Notes: a model not told the origin generated them from the sequence alone. Shown: positions 43,803 to 54,187, numbered from the stretch's first letter. The stretch: 64,000 nt of DNA from Solirubrobacterales bacterium (GCA_021155855.1 JAJNAZ010000001.1:62001-126000); one strand, 5' to 3'. Numbers and translations: made by a program.

Positions 43803-46376
43803 CTAGCCGAGCTCGTCCAGCTCGGCGCGATAGCGGGCGAGCTTCTCGCGCTCGGCCTCGACCACCTCAGGGGGCGCCTTGGCGACGAAGCCCCGGTTGG
43901 CGAGCTTGCGCTCCGCGCGGTCGATCTCCGAGCGCAGCTCACCGCGTGCGTGCTCGAGCCGGCGCTCGGCCTCCTCGGCGTCGATCTCTGCCGAAGCGAG
44001 GATCTCCAGCGGACCGATCGTCTGCAGTGGCTCGCCCCGGGCGCCGTCGAGGTGTAGCCGTGCCAGGCGCCCGACCAGCTCCGGAGGGGATTCGGTACCG
44101 ACCACGCGGGCATTTAGCACGCTCGCGGCCGCGACGCCGACCAGGTCGCGCCAACGGCGCACGCTGCGGGTGAGGTCGATCCAGCGCTCGACCTCCGCCT
44201 CGGCGGCCTCGTCGATCCGCCCGGGATCGGACTCGGGGAACCCCGAGACCACGAGCGGCTGACCCCGATCGGGCAGGTAGGCCCAGATCGCCTCGGTGAC
44301 GAAGGGCATCACCGGATGCGCGAGCGCCAGCACCCGTTCGAGCACGAACAGCAGGTTGGCGGCCGCGTCCTCCTCGCCGTCGTAGAGGCGCGGCTTGACG
44401 ATCTCCAGATACCAGTCGCAGAACTCCGACCAGAAGAAGGAGTAGAAGTCGAGCACCGCGTGGGCGAAGTCGTATGCCTCGAAGCCGCGGGCGACGCCGG
44501 CGATGGTGCGTTCCAGCCGCGAGAGGATCCAGCGGTCCTCGGCCCGTTCGTCGCGCGGTTCGGGCGTCGTCTCGGCGTTGAGCAGGATCAACCGCGAGGC
44601 ATTCCACATCTTGTTCGCCAGATCGCGGCCCTGCTGCACGCGGTCGACCGAGTAGCGCACGTCCTGGGTCGACGACATCGCCAGCAGGCCGAAGCGAAGC
44701 GCGTCGGCGCCGTGCACATCGATCTCGTCGAGTGGGTCGATCCCGGTCCCCAGCGACTTCGACATCCGCCGCCCGTCGGGAGCCTGGATCACCGGATGGA
44801 CGTAGACGTCGCGGAAGGGGATGTCGCCGGCGAACTCGATCCCCATCATCACCATCCGCGCAACCCAGAGGAAGATGATGTCGCGGGCGGTGGTCAAAAA
44901 GCTGGTCGGGTAATAGGCGCGCAGCAGCGGATCGTCCTCGGGCCAACCGAGGGTGGCGAACGGCCACAGCGCCGAGCTGAACCAGGTGTCGAGCACGTCG
45001 GTCTCCTGGCGCAGCTGGTCCGGCTCGAGTCCCCGGGCCCGCGCCGCCTCGCGCGCCGCCGACTCCGACTCGGCGACGATCTCCTCGCCTTCGGGGCCGT
45101 ACCAGACCGGCAGCCGGTGGCCCCACCAGAGCTGGCGTGAGATGCACCAGGGGCGGATATTGCGCATCCACTCGAGGTAGACGCGCTTGTAGTTGTCGGG
45201 AACGATCCGCACTTGGTCGCGCTCGACCACCTCGATCGCGGGGGCCGCGAGCTCGTCCATGCGACAGAACCACTGCAGCGACACCAGCGGCTCGATCCGC
45301 TCGCCCGAGCGGCCCGAGAACGGCACCGAGTGCGTGTACGGCTCCTCCCCGCGAAGCCGGCCCTCGCCGCGCAGAGCCTCGACCACCGTCGCGCGCGCCT
45401 CGGCCGCGGTCATGCCCTCGAACCTCTCCCCCGCCGCCGCGGTCATCCTCCCGTCCTCGCCGATCACGGTGATCTCGTCGAGGCCGTGGGCGCGACCGAT
45501 CTCGAAGTCGTTGGGGTCGTGGCCCGGGGTGATCTTGAGCGCCCCGGTGCCGAACTCGGGATCGACGTGCTCGTCGGCGATCACCGGCAGCCGGCGGCCG
45601 ACGAGGGGCAGGGAGCAGTGCCCGCCGATCAAACTCCGGTAGCGCCGATCGTCGGGATGGATCGCGACCGCGGTGTCGGCGAGCATCGTCTCCGGGCGCA
45701 CCGTCGCCACGGTGAGCACCTCGTCGGAGCCCTCGACCGGGTAGCCGATCGAATACAGCGTGTCGGTGACCTCCTCGTTGACCACCTCCAGGTCGGAGAT
45801 CGCGGAATGGGTGCCCGGGTCGAAGCTGACCATGTAGTTGTCGCGGTAGATGTGGCCCTTCTCGTAGAGGGCGGCGAAGACCCGGTAAACGGCGCGCACG
45901 TAGCCCTCGTCGAGGGTGAAGCGCTCGCGGTCGTAGTCGCAGGATGCCCCGAGCCGCTTGTACTGCTCGATGATCTGCGAGCCGTAGCGCTCGCGCCACT
46001 CCCAGACCCGCTCGACGAATGCGTCGCGGCCGAGGTCGTGGCGCGAGCTCCCCTCGCCGCGCAGCTCGCGCTCGACCACCATCTGGGTGCCGATCCCGGC
46101 GTGGTCGGTGCCCAAAAGCCAGAGCGCGCGGCGCCCCTGCATCCGGTTGATCCTGGTGAGCGCGTCCTGAACCGTGCCGTTGAGCGCATGGCCCATGTGC
46201 AGGGCGCCGGTCACGTTCGGGGGCGGGATCGCGATCGAGAAGTTCTCCTCCGGGCTGCCCTCCGCCGGCGGGTTGAAGGCGCCGCTGGCGAGCCAGTCCT
46301 CGAGGATGCGGGCCTCGGCCTCGCCCGGGTCCCAGCGCGTGGTCGCCTCGAGCTTCTCCCGTCGGGCCGTGTTCAT
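43803..46376 (-). CDS. valS: Valine--tRNA ligase
   Basis: An 857-residue class I synthetase. HIGH is IPPPNVTGALHMGHALNGT, KMSKS is GRRMSKSLGTG, and the editing domain has TVRPETMLADTAVAIHPDD. The C-terminal coiled coil (ERRLEHARGELRSEIDRAER and following residues) is the ValS tRNA-binding arm. ATG 46374-46376 gives MNTARREKLEATTRWDPGEA. It overlaps neither neighbour except the folC frame at its end. Confidence 0.97.
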   Translation of the reverse strand: MNTARREKLEATTRWDPGEAEARILEDWLASGAFNPPAEGSPEENFSIAIPPPNVTGALHMGHALNGTVQDALTRINRMQGRRALWLLGTDHAGIGTQMVVERELRGEGSSRHDLGRDAFVERVWEWRERYGSQIIEQYKRLGASCDYDRERFTLDEGYVRAVYRVFAALYEKGHIYRDNYMVSFDPGTHSAISDLEVVNEEVTDTLYSIGYPVEGSDEVLTVATVRPETMLADTAVAIHPDDRRYRSLIGGHCSLPLVGRRLPVIADEHVDPEFGTGALKITPGHDPNDFEIGRAHGLDEITVIGEDGRMTAAAGERFEGMTAAEARATVVEALRGEGRLRGEEPYTHSVPFSGRSGERIEPLVSLQWFCRMDELAAPAIEVVERDQVRIVPDNYKRVYLEWMRNIRPWCISRQLWWGHRLPVWYGPEGEEIVAESESAAREAARARGLEPDQLRQETDVLDTWFSSALWPFATLGWPEDDPLLRAYYPTSFLTTARDIIFLWVARMVMMGIEFAGDIPFRDVYVHPVIQAPDGRRMSKSLGTGIDPLDEIDVHGADALRFGLLAMSSTQDVRYSVDRVQQGRDLANKMWNASRLILLNAETTPEPRDERAEDRWILSRLERTIAGVARGFEAYDFAHAVLDFYSFFWSEFCDWYLEIVKPRLYDGEEDAAANLLFVLERVLALAHPVMPFVTEAIWAYLPDRGQPLVVSGFPESDPGRIDEAAEAEVERWIDLTRSVRRWRDLVGVAAASVLNARVVGTESPPELVGRLARLHLDGARGEPLQTIGPLEILASAEIDAEEAERRLEHARGELRSEIDRAERKLANRGFVAKAPPEVVEAEREKLARYRAELDELG

Positions 46377-46545
46377 CGAAGCGGCGAGTTTAGTTGCGGG
46401 CTGCTATCACCTCGGAGTGAAAGCCAGGGCGACGGTCAGATCCCCAAGATCACGAAGCGTTCTGGATCCCGGTGCCTTGGATCCGCGTCCTGCGGGTGAA
46501 GTCCTTGCCCCGCACCGGGAAGGAGCGGCTCGGCCCGGCGGCCGC

Positions 46546-47835
46546 TCAGGCCGACTCTTCCTGGATCTCGCCCAGGGCCTCGTCGGCGGCCTCGGGCACC
46601 GCCTGCGTGACCAGGGTCGGTCCCAGGCCCTGCTCGATCGTCTCCCTGGTGACCACGCACTTGGAGACGTCGCGGCGTGAGGGAAGCTCGAACTGAACGT
46701 CCATCAGCGTCTCCTCCAGGATCGAGCGCAAGCCGCGGGCGCCGGTCTCGCGCTCGAGCGCCTTGTCGGCGATCGCCCCGAGCGAGTCCTCCTGGAACGA
46801 GAGCTCGATATCGTCGAACTCGAAGAAGCGCTGGAACTGGCGGGTGAGCGCGTTGCGAGGCTCGGTCAGGATCGTGATCAGGTCGTCGCGGGTGAGCTGG
46901 TGGATCGCGGCGACCACGGGCAGCCGCCCGATGAACTCCGGAATCAGTCCGTACTCGATCAGGTCCTCCGGCAGCACCTGCTCGAACAGTTCGCCGGTGT
47001 CCTTCTCGGCCTTGGAGGCGACCTCGGCGCCGAAGCCGACGCCCTGACGGCCGATGCGCCGCTCGATCACGTGGTCGAGCTGCGCGAAGGAGCCGCCGCA
47101 GACGAAGAGGATGTTGGTCGTGTCGATGGTCAGGAACTCCTGGTGGGGGTGCTTGCGCCCGCCCTGCGGCGGCACCGACGCGGTGGTCCCCTCGAGGATC
47201 TTCAGCAGCGCCTGTTGAACGCCCTCACCGGAGACGTCGCGGGTGATCGACGGGTTGTCGGCCTTACGGGCGATCTTGTCGATCTCGTCGATGTAGATGA
47301 TCCCGGTCTCGGCCTTCTTGACGTCGAAATCCGCGGCCTGGATCAGCTTCAACAGGATGTTCTCGACGTCCTCGCCGACGTAGCCCGCCTCGGTGAGCGC
47401 GGTCGCGTCGGCGATCGCGAACGGGACGTTGAGGATCTTGGCCAGGGTCTGGGCGAGCAGCGTCTTGCCGCAGCCGGTCGGGCCGAGCAGCATGATGTTC
47501 GACTTCTGCAGCTCGATCTCGCCGTCGGTCGTCCCCTGGCTCATCTGTACGCGCTTGTAGTGGTTGTAGACGGCGACCGAGAGCGCACGCTTGGCCGTCT
47601 CTTGGCCGACCACGTACTCCTGCAGCACGTCGTAGATCTCGCGCGGCTTCGGCAGGTTCTCGAGCTCGAACGAGGGCGGCGCGGTGAGCTCCTCGTCGAT
47701 GATCTCGTTGCAGAGATCGATGCACTCGTCACAGATGTAGACGCCGGGCCCCGCGATCAGCTTCTTGACCTGCCGCTGCGACTTGCCGCAGAAGCTGCAG
47801 AGAAGTTGCTCGTTCGAATCGGTCGGGCGTGCCAC
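46546..47835 (-). CDS. clpX: ATP-dependent Clp protease ATPase subunit ClpX
   Basis: 429 residues. The N-terminal zinc domain uses C13, C16, C35 and C38 ([20 protein letters not shown]). Walker A is GPTGCGKT at 118-125 (Cys where Ser is usual), Walker B is [10 protein letters not shown], the pore loop is GYVG, and the RKH-type loop and IGF-loop region follow the family. It unfolds proteins for ClpP. It starts at GTG with AAGGGAG about 8 nt upstream. 46377-46545 between it and valS shows no gene. Confidence 0.97.
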   Translation of the reverse strand: MARPTDSNEQLLCSFCGKSQRQVKKLIAGPGVYICDECIDLCNEIIDEELTAPPSFELENLPKPREIYDVLQEYVVGQETAKRALSVAVYNHYKRVQMSQGTTDGEIELQKSNIMLLGPTGCGKTLLAQTLAKILNVPFAIADATALTEAGYVGEDVENILLKLIQAADFDVKKAETGIIYIDEIDKIARKADNPSITRDVSGEGVQQALLKILEGTTASVPPQGGRKHPHQEFLTIDTTNILFVCGGSFAQLDHVIERRIGRQGVGFGAEVASKAEKDTGELFEQVLPEDLIEYGLIPEFIGRLPVVAAIHQLTRDDLITILTEPRNALTRQFQRFFEFDDIELSFQEDSLGAIADKALERETGARGLRSILEETLMDVQFELPSRRDVSKCVVTRETIEQGLGPTLVTQAVPEAADEALGEIQEESA

Positions 47836-47911
47836 AGCGGTGTCTCCCTTCGGTGCTCTACGTCCGGGCCGCCGTGCTCAGGTTACGGCACCACCGGTCC
47901 CGGCTGGACGC

Positions 47912-48295
47912 CTAGTTGTTACTCGGCCGCCCTCGCCGTCCCTTCAAGCGGGGGCGCCGTTGCAGGCGCGGAACCACCGGGAAACGCCGGTCCGGCAGCT
48001 CGGGCGCCGCGAGCGCCGGGGACTCGGCCGCCAGCGCCTCGGCGAGGCGCTCCCAGAAGGCTGGGCCCGCGGCAACCTCGCGACCGGGATCGCGCCGCTC
48101 GACGAACCCGGCGATCCACTCGTCAAGCTGCGGCTCGCCCTCGTACGCGGAAAGGTCCCGGTAGGCGGCGACGCAGGCGCGAAGCAGGGTTTCCTCGTCG
48201 CCCGCGCGGCGACGCAGCTCGGCATCGTAGGCCCTGACCAGCTCGATGAACGCCCCTGGATCTCCGGCCCGCGCCCGCTCGAGCGGCCCGGCCAC
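47912..48295 (-). CDS. Sigma-region-2-like protein of unknown function
   Basis: 127 residues, GTG start with AGGAG 8 nt upstream. The first 70 residues (LERARAGDPGAFIELVRAYD, ETLLRACVAAYRDLSAYEGE, PQLDEWIAGFVERRD) mimic the region 2 helices of ECF sigma factors. There is no region 4; instead, an Arg/Pro-rich basic tail follows (PRLQRRPRLKGRRGRPSNN). It lies between clpP and clpX in the same operon. It may be a degenerate sigma remnant or a small RNA-polymerase-binding or adaptor protein. Confidence 0.7.
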   Translation of the reverse strand: MAGPLERARAGDPGAFIELVRAYDAELRRRAGDEETLLRACVAAYRDLSAYEGEPQLDEWIAGFVERRDPGREVAAGPAFWERLAEALAAESPALAAPELPDRRFPVVPRLQRRPRLKGRRGRPSNN

Positions 48296-48306
48296 GCGAG
48301 CGGCTC

Positions 48307-48891
48307 CTAGTGGTGCTCGATGACGCGGTCGACGATCTTGTACTCCATCGCCTCCTCGGAGGACATGAAGTAGTCGCGCTCGGTGTCCTTGGTGACCTTC
48401 TCGAATGGCTGGCCGGTGTGCTTGGCGATGATCTCGTCGAGGCGGCGGCGGACGTCGATGATCTCCTTCGCGTGGATCTCGATGTCGGTCGCCTGACCCT
48501 GGAAGCCGGCCGAGACCTGATGGATGAGGATCTTCGAGTTCGGGGTCGCCATCCGCTTGCCCTCCATGCCGCCGGCGAGCAGCAGCGCCCCCATACTCAT
48601 CGCGACCCCGACGCAGATCGTCTGCACGTCGGGCTTGATGTACTGCATCGTGTCGTAGATCGCCAGCCCGGCGTAGACGGACCCTCCGGGCGAGTTGATG
48701 TAGATCGAGACGTCCTTGTCGGGATCCTCGGACTCGAGGTGGATCAGCTGGGCGACGACGAGGTTGGCGATGTCCTCGGTGATCGGCGTGCCGAGGAAGA
48801 TGATTCGCTCGTTCAGCAGCCGCGAGTAGATGTCGAAGGCGCGCTCTCCGCGCGACGTCTGCTCGACCACCATCGGGACCAAGGGGCTCAT
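48307..48891 (-). CDS. clpP: ATP-dependent Clp protease proteolytic subunit ClpP
   Basis: 194 residues. The catalytic triad is Ser99 ([12 protein letters not shown]), His124 (KILIHQV) and Asp173 (TERDYF). SPGGSVYAG is the oxyanion glycine loop. The start [20 protein letters not shown] is usual for actinobacterial ClpP; an upstream GTG at 48909 is possible. A second clpP gene, common in actinobacteria, is not in the window. Confidence 0.96.
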   Translation of the reverse strand: MSPLVPMVVEQTSRGERAFDIYSRLLNERIIFLGTPITEDIANLVVAQLIHLESEDPDKDVSIYINSPGGSVYAGLAIYDTMQYIKPDVQTICVGVAMSMGALLLAGGMEGKRMATPNSKILIHQVSAGFQGQATDIEIHAKEIIDVRRRLDEIIAKHTGQPFEKVTKDTERDYFMSSEEAMEYKIVDRVIEHH

Positions 48892-49081
48892 CGGCGGGTG
48901 AGTGTACAAAAGGCGTTCGCTCGGCCCGGCAGGCGGTCGGGCGAAACAGACGGCGAGCGAAGCCTCGAACGAGCGGACGCTGACGAGCCGGCGCAGCGAG
49001 ATCGGCTGGTACCTGCGCGGCCGGCCAGATTGAGGTCGGCGGCCACGCCGCGGCGCAGCCGGCGTCGGCCTCAGCCGGCGG

Positions 49082-50491
49082 TCATCGGCCCGGCGTCCAG
49101 AGCTTGCCCGGCTCGGGCTGCTCGCTTTCGCCGGGGGCGCCGGGCGGTTCTGTCGACTCTTCCTTGTCGGGGGTCCAGATCTGCTCGCGCGCGGCGGCCT
49201 GCTCGACCGGGATCGGCTTCGCCGACTCGGCGACCACGTCGGCCGCGATCCGCAGGCGGACCTCGTCGCGGAGCAGGCTGTCGCGGCCGCTCTCGCGCAG
49301 CCGGGCCAACAGCTTCGCGGGGTCGTTCTTCCCCTCCCCCGGGCCGAGCGCCTCGATCAGCTCCTCGTCGCCGGGCTCGATGCCCTCCGCCTCGGCGACC
49401 GCCTCGAGCGCCGCCTCGCGGCGAAGCGCGCGCTCGGCGTCCTCCTCGGCGTCGTCGATCAGCGCGTGGCGGTCCTTGCCCTGCATCCGCGCGTATGCCT
49501 GCGGGTCGATACCGCGGCTGGCGAGCTGGCGCTCGATCCGCTCCCACATCTCGTGGGCGCGGGCGTGGACGAGCTCATGCGGGATCTCGAGCCTGGCGCC
49601 GGCGGCGACCGCGTCGACGGCGGCCTCGCGAAACTGAGCCTCGGCTTGCCGGTCGAAGGCCTCGGCGAGGCCCGAGCGGATGCTCTCGCGCAGCTCCTCG
49701 AGCGTGTCGAACTCCGACGCCTCCGAGGCGAAGTCGTCGTCGAGCGCGGGCAGGTTCTTCTCCCGCACCTCCTTGACGGTGACCGCAAAGCTCGCCGTCT
49801 TGCCGGCCAGCTCCTCGGGTCGATAGTCGTCAGGGAAGGTGACCTCGACCGTGCGCTGGTCGCCGGCGGCGGCCCCGACCAGCTCGGCGTCGAATTCCGG
49901 CAACAGCCCCTCGCCGCCGAGCTCGACCACGAAGTCGCGCGATTCAGAGCCCTCGAACGGCTCGCCGTCGATGGTGCCGGAGAAGTCGATCACCACCGCA
50001 TCGCCGGCGGCGGCCGGGCGCTCGACCGGGGCGAGGTTGCCGAAACCGGCACGCAGGCGGTCGAGCTCGGAGTCGATCGCCTCGGCGGGCACCTCGGCCT
50101 CCGCCCTGCCGACCTCGAGCCCCTTGTACTCGCCCAGCTCCGCCTTCGGCCGCACCCCGACCTCGATCGTGAAGGTAAGCTCGTCGCCGTCGCCGGGGAG
50201 ATCGCCGACGTCGACCTTCGGCTCGCCGATCGCCGCCACCCGAGCCTCGAGCAGCGCCCGCTCGTACCACTCGGGGAGCCCGTCGCGAAGCGCCTGCTCG
50301 AGCACCGTCTCGCGCCCGACCCGCTGGATCACCAGCTCGGCGGGCACCTTGCCCTTGCGAAACCCGGGCAGCTTGATCTCGGCGGCGAGCGCCTTCGCGG
50401 CGCGGTCGATCCGCTTGCGCAGCGCGTCGGCCTCGACCTCGACCTCGATCTTGACCCTCGATGCGGGCAGCTGTGTGACGGTCGTCCTCAC
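49082..50491 (-). CDS. tig: Trigger factor
   Basis: 469 residues. The N-terminal ribosome-binding domain starts at GTG 50489-50491 ([28 protein letters not shown] is the signature), then the PPIase domain ([20 protein letters not shown]) and the C-terminal chaperone arms ([20 protein letters not shown]). A 50-residue Pro/Glu-rich tail ends the protein. tig-clpP-clpX is a classical order. 48892-49081 before clpP holds no visible gene. Confidence 0.96.
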   Translation of the reverse strand: MRTTVTQLPASRVKIEVEVEADALRKRIDRAAKALAAEIKLPGFRKGKVPAELVIQRVGRETVLEQALRDGLPEWYERALLEARVAAIGEPKVDVGDLPGDGDELTFTIEVGVRPKAELGEYKGLEVGRAEAEVPAEAIDSELDRLRAGFGNLAPVERPAAAGDAVVIDFSGTIDGEPFEGSESRDFVVELGGEGLLPEFDAELVGAAAGDQRTVEVTFPDDYRPEELAGKTASFAVTVKEVREKNLPALDDDFASEASEFDTLEELRESIRSGLAEAFDRQAEAQFREAAVDAVAAGARLEIPHELVHARAHEMWERIERQLASRGIDPQAYARMQGKDRHALIDDAEEDAERALRREAALEAVAEAEGIEPGDEELIEALGPGEGKNDPAKLLARLRESGRDSLLRDEVRLRIAADVVAESAKPIPVEQAAAREQIWTPDKEESTEPPGAPGESEQPEPGKLWTPGR

Positions 50492-50549
50492 GGGCTCGCA
50501 GCTTAGTGCGCGCGGCCGCGAGCACTGGGTGGCCGCTACGGTTTCCGCC

Positions 50550-51692
50550 GTGGACCGTGGACGGACGGCGATCGGCACCTGGAGCGGCGGCCGCTTTATG
50601 CGCTTCGGCGAGCCGATCGACGAGTCACGGCTGCTCGCGCTCCTGCGTCCCGGCCCCGGGATCGACACCGTGATCAGCGCCGACGTTTACGGCGAGGGTG
50701 CCGCCGATGCGCTGCTCGGGCGGGCGATCGAGGGCGTCGAGCGCGACACCTTCAGCCTCGTCGGCGCGGTCGGGCACGACTTCGTCGAGGGCGAGCGCGA
50801 CGGACCCCGGGGATTTCCGCGGTTCACCGACCCCCGTCTCCGCGGCCCCGACCAGTACGCGGCCTACCTGCGCCGTGCGACCGAGTCCAGCCTCGAGCGG
50901 ATCGGCGTCGACCGCTTCGACCTCCTGCTGCTCCACAACCCCGACCGCACCGGGTTTCGCTCCGAGGCGGTCTGGGACGGGATGACGGCGCTCCGCGACG
51001 CGGGGCTGTGCGATGCGATCGGGATCGCCCCCGGGCCCGCGAACGGGTTCACCCTCGACCTGATCGACTGCTTCGAGCGCTTCGGCGACCGGATCGAGTG
51101 GGCGATGGTGATCCTCAATCCGCTCGAGCCCTGGCCCGGCGAGCTCTGCCTCGGCGCCGCCGCCGAGCACGGGGTCCGCGTGATCACCCGCGTGGTCGAC
51201 TACGGCGGGCTGTTCTGGGACGACGTCCTGCCCGGCCACGAGTTCGCCGAGCACGACCACCGGCGCTTCCGCCCCCACGGCTGGGTGGAGTCCGGGCGCC
51301 GGCGCCTCGAGCGGATGCGGCCGATCGCCGAGCGCGCCCGCCTCACGCCGCTCCAGCTCGCCTGCCAGTGGAACCTCGCCCACACCGCGGTCGCCTGCGC
51401 GGCGCCGACGCTGATCCAGGAGCCCGGGCCGCGGGCTCGGAGGATCGAGGACAAGCGGGTCGAACTGGCCGCCCTGCCCGAGCAGCGCCTCGACTCCGCC
51501 GCGGTCGCCAAGGTGCGCGCGATCGGCGACAACACGGGCTCGATGGCGCTCAAGGGGGCGAGCCCCGACCATGAAGGCGACGAGCGCGCCGACCGCTGGC
51601 CGCTCAGCGACGAGCTGGTCGCCGCCGGCCGGCGCTGGGGCGTCGAGCCGGAGCGCGACCTGCGCCGGGCCCAAGCCGCGACCGCCGCCTGA
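50550..51692 (+). CDS. Aldo/keto reductase-family protein
   Basis: 380 residues. GTG 50550 gives an N-terminus RGRTAIGTWSGGRFMRFGEP. The AKR barrel is recognisable from SLERIGVDRFDLLLLHNPDR, GLCDAIGIAPGPANGFTLDL and LTPLQLACQWNLAHTAVACA. The usual GxxxxGxxE catalytic neighbourhood is altered: DVYGEGAADALLGRAIEGVE stands where D/Y is expected, and the K/H pair is not clearly placed. NADPH-dependent oxidoreductase activity is a family-based guess. Confidence 0.78.
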   Translation: MDRGRTAIGTWSGGRFMRFGEPIDESRLLALLRPGPGIDTVISADVYGEGAADALLGRAIEGVERDTFSLVGAVGHDFVEGERDGPRGFPRFTDPRLRGPDQYAAYLRRATESSLERIGVDRFDLLLLHNPDRTGFRSEAVWDGMTALRDAGLCDAIGIAPGPANGFTLDLIDCFERFGDRIEWAMVILNPLEPWPGELCLGAAAEHGVRVITRVVDYGGLFWDDVLPGHEFAEHDHRRFRPHGWVESGRRRLERMRPIAERARLTPLQLACQWNLAHTAVACAAPTLIQEPGPRARRIEDKRVELAALPEQRLDSAAVAKVRAIGDNTGSMALKGASPDHEGDERADRWPLSDELVAAGRRWGVEPERDLRRAQAATAA

Positions 51693-51700
51693 CACCCGCC

Positions 51701-51862
51701 ATGTCACCCCTCAGCCTCAAGGACCGGTTCCTCTCCTGGATCGTCACCGGGCCGGTCGGCCGCCTGATCGCTTTCGTCGCCGACCTTGGGGCGTACTTGT
51801 GGGGGTGGGCGCGCGCCCGCCTCACTGCTCGCCGGCGTAGCCGAGGATCGAGCGGTCGATGA
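51701..51862 (+). CDS. 53-residue hydrophobic protein
   Basis: ATG 51701 opens SPLSLKDRFLSWIVTGPVGR followed by LIAFVADLGAYLWGWARARL and an Arg-rich tail. One amphipathic helix and one hydrophobic segment with positive C-terminus suggest a small membrane protein. It follows the AKR stop by 8 nt and overlaps the convergent synthase gene by 41 nt. Too short for family assignment; reading-frame integrity and composition support it. Confidence 0.55.
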   Translation: MSPLSLKDRFLSWIVTGPVGRLIAFVADLGAYLWGWARARLTARRRSRGSSGR

Positions 51863-53327
51863 GCCACTCGACCGGCGCCCTGTCGTCGGTGTAGACGGCG
51901 CCGCCCTCCAGCCGCGGGGCGATTCGCGCGCCCTCGATTCGGGCCAGGTTGCGCAGCTCGGGTGGAAGCTGGCGCGCGGCGCGGTCCAGGTTCTCGGCCG
52001 AGGCCGGCGCCGCCGAACCGACCAGGAGCGTGTTGGTGGGCTCGATCGGGTCGCGCAGGACGGTCGGGAACACCTCAGCCATCGTCCGCCCGAGCACCTT
52101 CTCGAGGTCGTCGTTGCCCTCCGGGTGCCCGGCGTTGACGACCACCACCCCGCCGGGAGCGAGCCGGTCGCGAACGAGCTCAAAGAACTCTGTGGTGGCG
52201 AGGTAGAACGGGATGTAGGGCTGCCGGTAGGCGTCGACCATGATCACGTCGTAACCGCCGTCGGAGCGCCGCAGCCATGGACGGGCGTCCTCAGAGTGCA
52301 CGGTCAGGTTCTCGTTCGAGCCCATGTCGAAGTATTCGAGCCCGACCCGCTCCAGCTCCGGGTCGATCTCAACCCCGTCGATCTCGGTCTCGGGGAAGTA
52401 GTGACCGTAGGCGCGGGCGGTCGTCCCGGCGGCGTTGCCGAGGATCGCCATCCGCTCCGGAGGCACGTCGAGGGCGGTGAACGGCAAGACCAGATACCCG
52501 TCCCAGACGTCGCCGGTGAGAAACGATCCGGGCCTGTAGAGGGAGTGGGTTGCCTGGCCCTCGTTTAGCTCCAGGGCCCGATCGCCGTCGGGCTGCTCGA
52601 TCACGCGGATGTACTGGTGCTCGGAGTCGGTCTCGAAGATCACCGTTCCCTCGTCGGTCGCCTTCACCGTGCCGACCGGGATCGCCATCGCCGCCGCGAC
52701 CGCGATCGGAGCCGCAATCGCCCGCCAGCCGATCCCGGCCGCGGCGACGATCGCGAGCCCGAGGGCGAAGGTGAGGAAGGTCCGCTGGGTGCCGATGAAC
52801 GGGATCAGCACCAGCGCCGCGAGCATCGTCCCCAGCAGCGAGCCGATCGTCGAGATCGCGTACAGCCGCCCGGCGACGCGCCCGGAATGCTCGACGTCGG
52901 GTACGGCGAGCCGGATCGCCCACGGCGAGCAGGTGCCGGCGAGCCCGACCGGGACGGCGATCAGAACGAGTACCGCGAACAGCGAGCCGACGAAGGCGCC
53001 CGCCTCGATCTCGTCGAGCGCGTCCACGGAGAGATCGAAGAATGGCTGGGAGACGAGCGGCACCAGGGCGAGCAGCAGCGCCGCCGCCATCACCGTGAGG
53101 CAGAGCGTGCGCAGGCTCGGATAGCGGTCGCCGAGCCGGCCGCCGAGCCAGTAACCGATCGACAGCGCCACCAGCACGACGCCAATCGTGTTCGCCCAGA
53201 CGATCGTCGAGGCGCCGAAGAAGGGCGCCATCAGGCGCGCGGCTGCGATCTCCGCACCGAGGGTCGAGATCCCGACCACGAACACGAGCACGTAGAGGAA
53301 CCGGTTGGAGGACACGGCGGCGGTCAA
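51822..53327 (-). CDS. Fused membrane/spermidine-synthase-like protein
   Basis: 501 residues. The N-terminal 215 residues contain six or seven helices (FLYVLVFVVGISTLGAEIAA, GYWLGGRLGDRYPSLRTLC, with an MFS-like GRLGDR loop). The C-terminal half is a spermidine-synthase-type Rossmann domain: GYLVLPFTALDVPPERMAIL, VEIDPELERVGLEYF, and YDVIMVDAYRQPYIPFYLAT (DxY). The usual GGG of polyamine synthases is GNAAGT, so true aminopropyl transfer is doubtful. Fused forms of this type are widespread and uncharacterised. Confidence 0.82.
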   Translation of the reverse strand: MTAAVSSNRFLYVLVFVVGISTLGAEIAAARLMAPFFGASTIVWANTIGVVLVALSIGYWLGGRLGDRYPSLRTLCLTVMAAALLLALVPLVSQPFFDLSVDALDEIEAGAFVGSLFAVLVLIAVPVGLAGTCSPWAIRLAVPDVEHSGRVAGRLYAISTIGSLLGTMLAALVLIPFIGTQRTFLTFALGLAIVAAAGIGWRAIAAPIAVAAAMAIPVGTVKATDEGTVIFETDSEHQYIRVIEQPDGDRALELNEGQATHSLYRPGSFLTGDVWDGYLVLPFTALDVPPERMAILGNAAGTTARAYGHYFPETEIDGVEIDPELERVGLEYFDMGSNENLTVHSEDARPWLRRSDGGYDVIMVDAYRQPYIPFYLATTEFFELVRDRLAPGGVVVVNAGHPEGNDDLEKVLGRTMAEVFPTVLRDPIEPTNTLLVGSAAPASAENLDRAARQLPPELRNLARIEGARIAPRLEGGAVYTDDRAPVEWLIDRSILGYAGEQ

Positions 53328-54187
53328 GCGCCGCCCCCGAGGATCCGTTCGCGCAGACGCTCACCCTGCCCGGCGGCGACCGCTCGCCCGGCCCGAGCCG
53401 GGTCGAGGTCGATGCCGCGCGCCTCGGCAAGCTCGATCAGCTCCTGCTTCTCGGCGCTGCGGCCGGCGGCGCCGATGAACAACCAGGTGAACAGCCCAAG
53501 GGTGACGACGCCGGTCCAGATCATCATCAGGTTGCCGGCTGCGCCCTGGTCGGCCAGCGGGCTGATGCCCCATTCGGCCTCCCCCGGCGCGTAGTCGGGA
53601 TACAGCACGGCGCCCGACCAGATCAGCACGTTGGCGAGCACCGCCTCGAGCATCCGCACGACGACGATGTAGAGCAGCTTCGCGCCGTCGCCGAACCAGG
53701 AGGGCTTCGGCAGCGGCCCGACCAGCGGTAGCCACATCGCGATCCCGAAGCTGAAGAAACAGGCATGCTGGGCGAAGTGCAACAGCGGGCTGGTGAGCAC
53801 CCCCTGATAGAGCGCCGAGAGGTGCCAGACGTAGAGGTTGAGCGCCCAGAAGGGCAGGGCGACGATCGGGTTGCCCATCGCCCGTAGCCAGCCGAGGACT
53901 CGGGTCGCCAGCAGCGGCTGCAGGATCGGGCCCGTGAGCCCGAGGGCGATAAGTAGTCCGGCGAGGTCGGCGATCAGCAGGTGCTGCGCCATGTGGGCGA
54001 CGACGAGCTCGTCGGCGATCGTCGAGATCGGGGGTAGGTCGGCGAGCATCAGGATCACCAGCCCGGCGGCGAACGAGACCTGGCGCCAGGGGTTCACGGG
54101 GCGGTCGCGGCGGGCCAGGGTCGAGACGCGACGCGCGTAGGCCACCGCCACCGCAACCAGCAGAAGCGGCGCAGCTACATCGATCAT
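53324..54187 (-). CDS. Cytochrome c oxidase assembly protein CtaG-like
   Basis: 287 residues with seven helices of the Caa3_CtaG family. LVVAHMAQHLLIADLAGLLI carries the conserved His pair; NLYVWHLSALYQGVLTSPLL and LLHFAQHACFFSFGIAMWLP carry others, candidates for copper ligands. The family helps deliver Cu to caa3-type oxidase. It shares an ATGA overlap with the fused synthase downstream. No oxidase genes are nearby. Confidence 0.85.
   Translation of the reverse strand: MIDVAAPLLLVAVAVAYARRVSTLARRDRPVNPWRQVSFAAGLVILMLADLPPISTIADELVVAHMAQHLLIADLAGLLIALGLTGPILQPLLATRVLGWLRAMGNPIVALPFWALNLYVWHLSALYQGVLTSPLLHFAQHACFFSFGIAMWLPLVGPLPKPSWFGDGAKLLYIVVVRMLEAVLANVLIWSGAVLYPDYAPGEAEWGISPLADQGAAGNLMMIWTGVVTLGLFTWLFIGAAGRSAEKQELIELAEARGIDLDPARAGRAVAAGQGERLRERILGGGA

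Noticed and set aside
46377-46545. Small gene between valS and clpX
   Set aside because: No frame with a convincing start, SD and composition was found on either strand.
51822-53327. True spermidine synthase
   Set aside because: The glycine-rich SAM loop is altered (GNAAGT) and a transporter-like half is fused, so polyamine synthesis is not supported.
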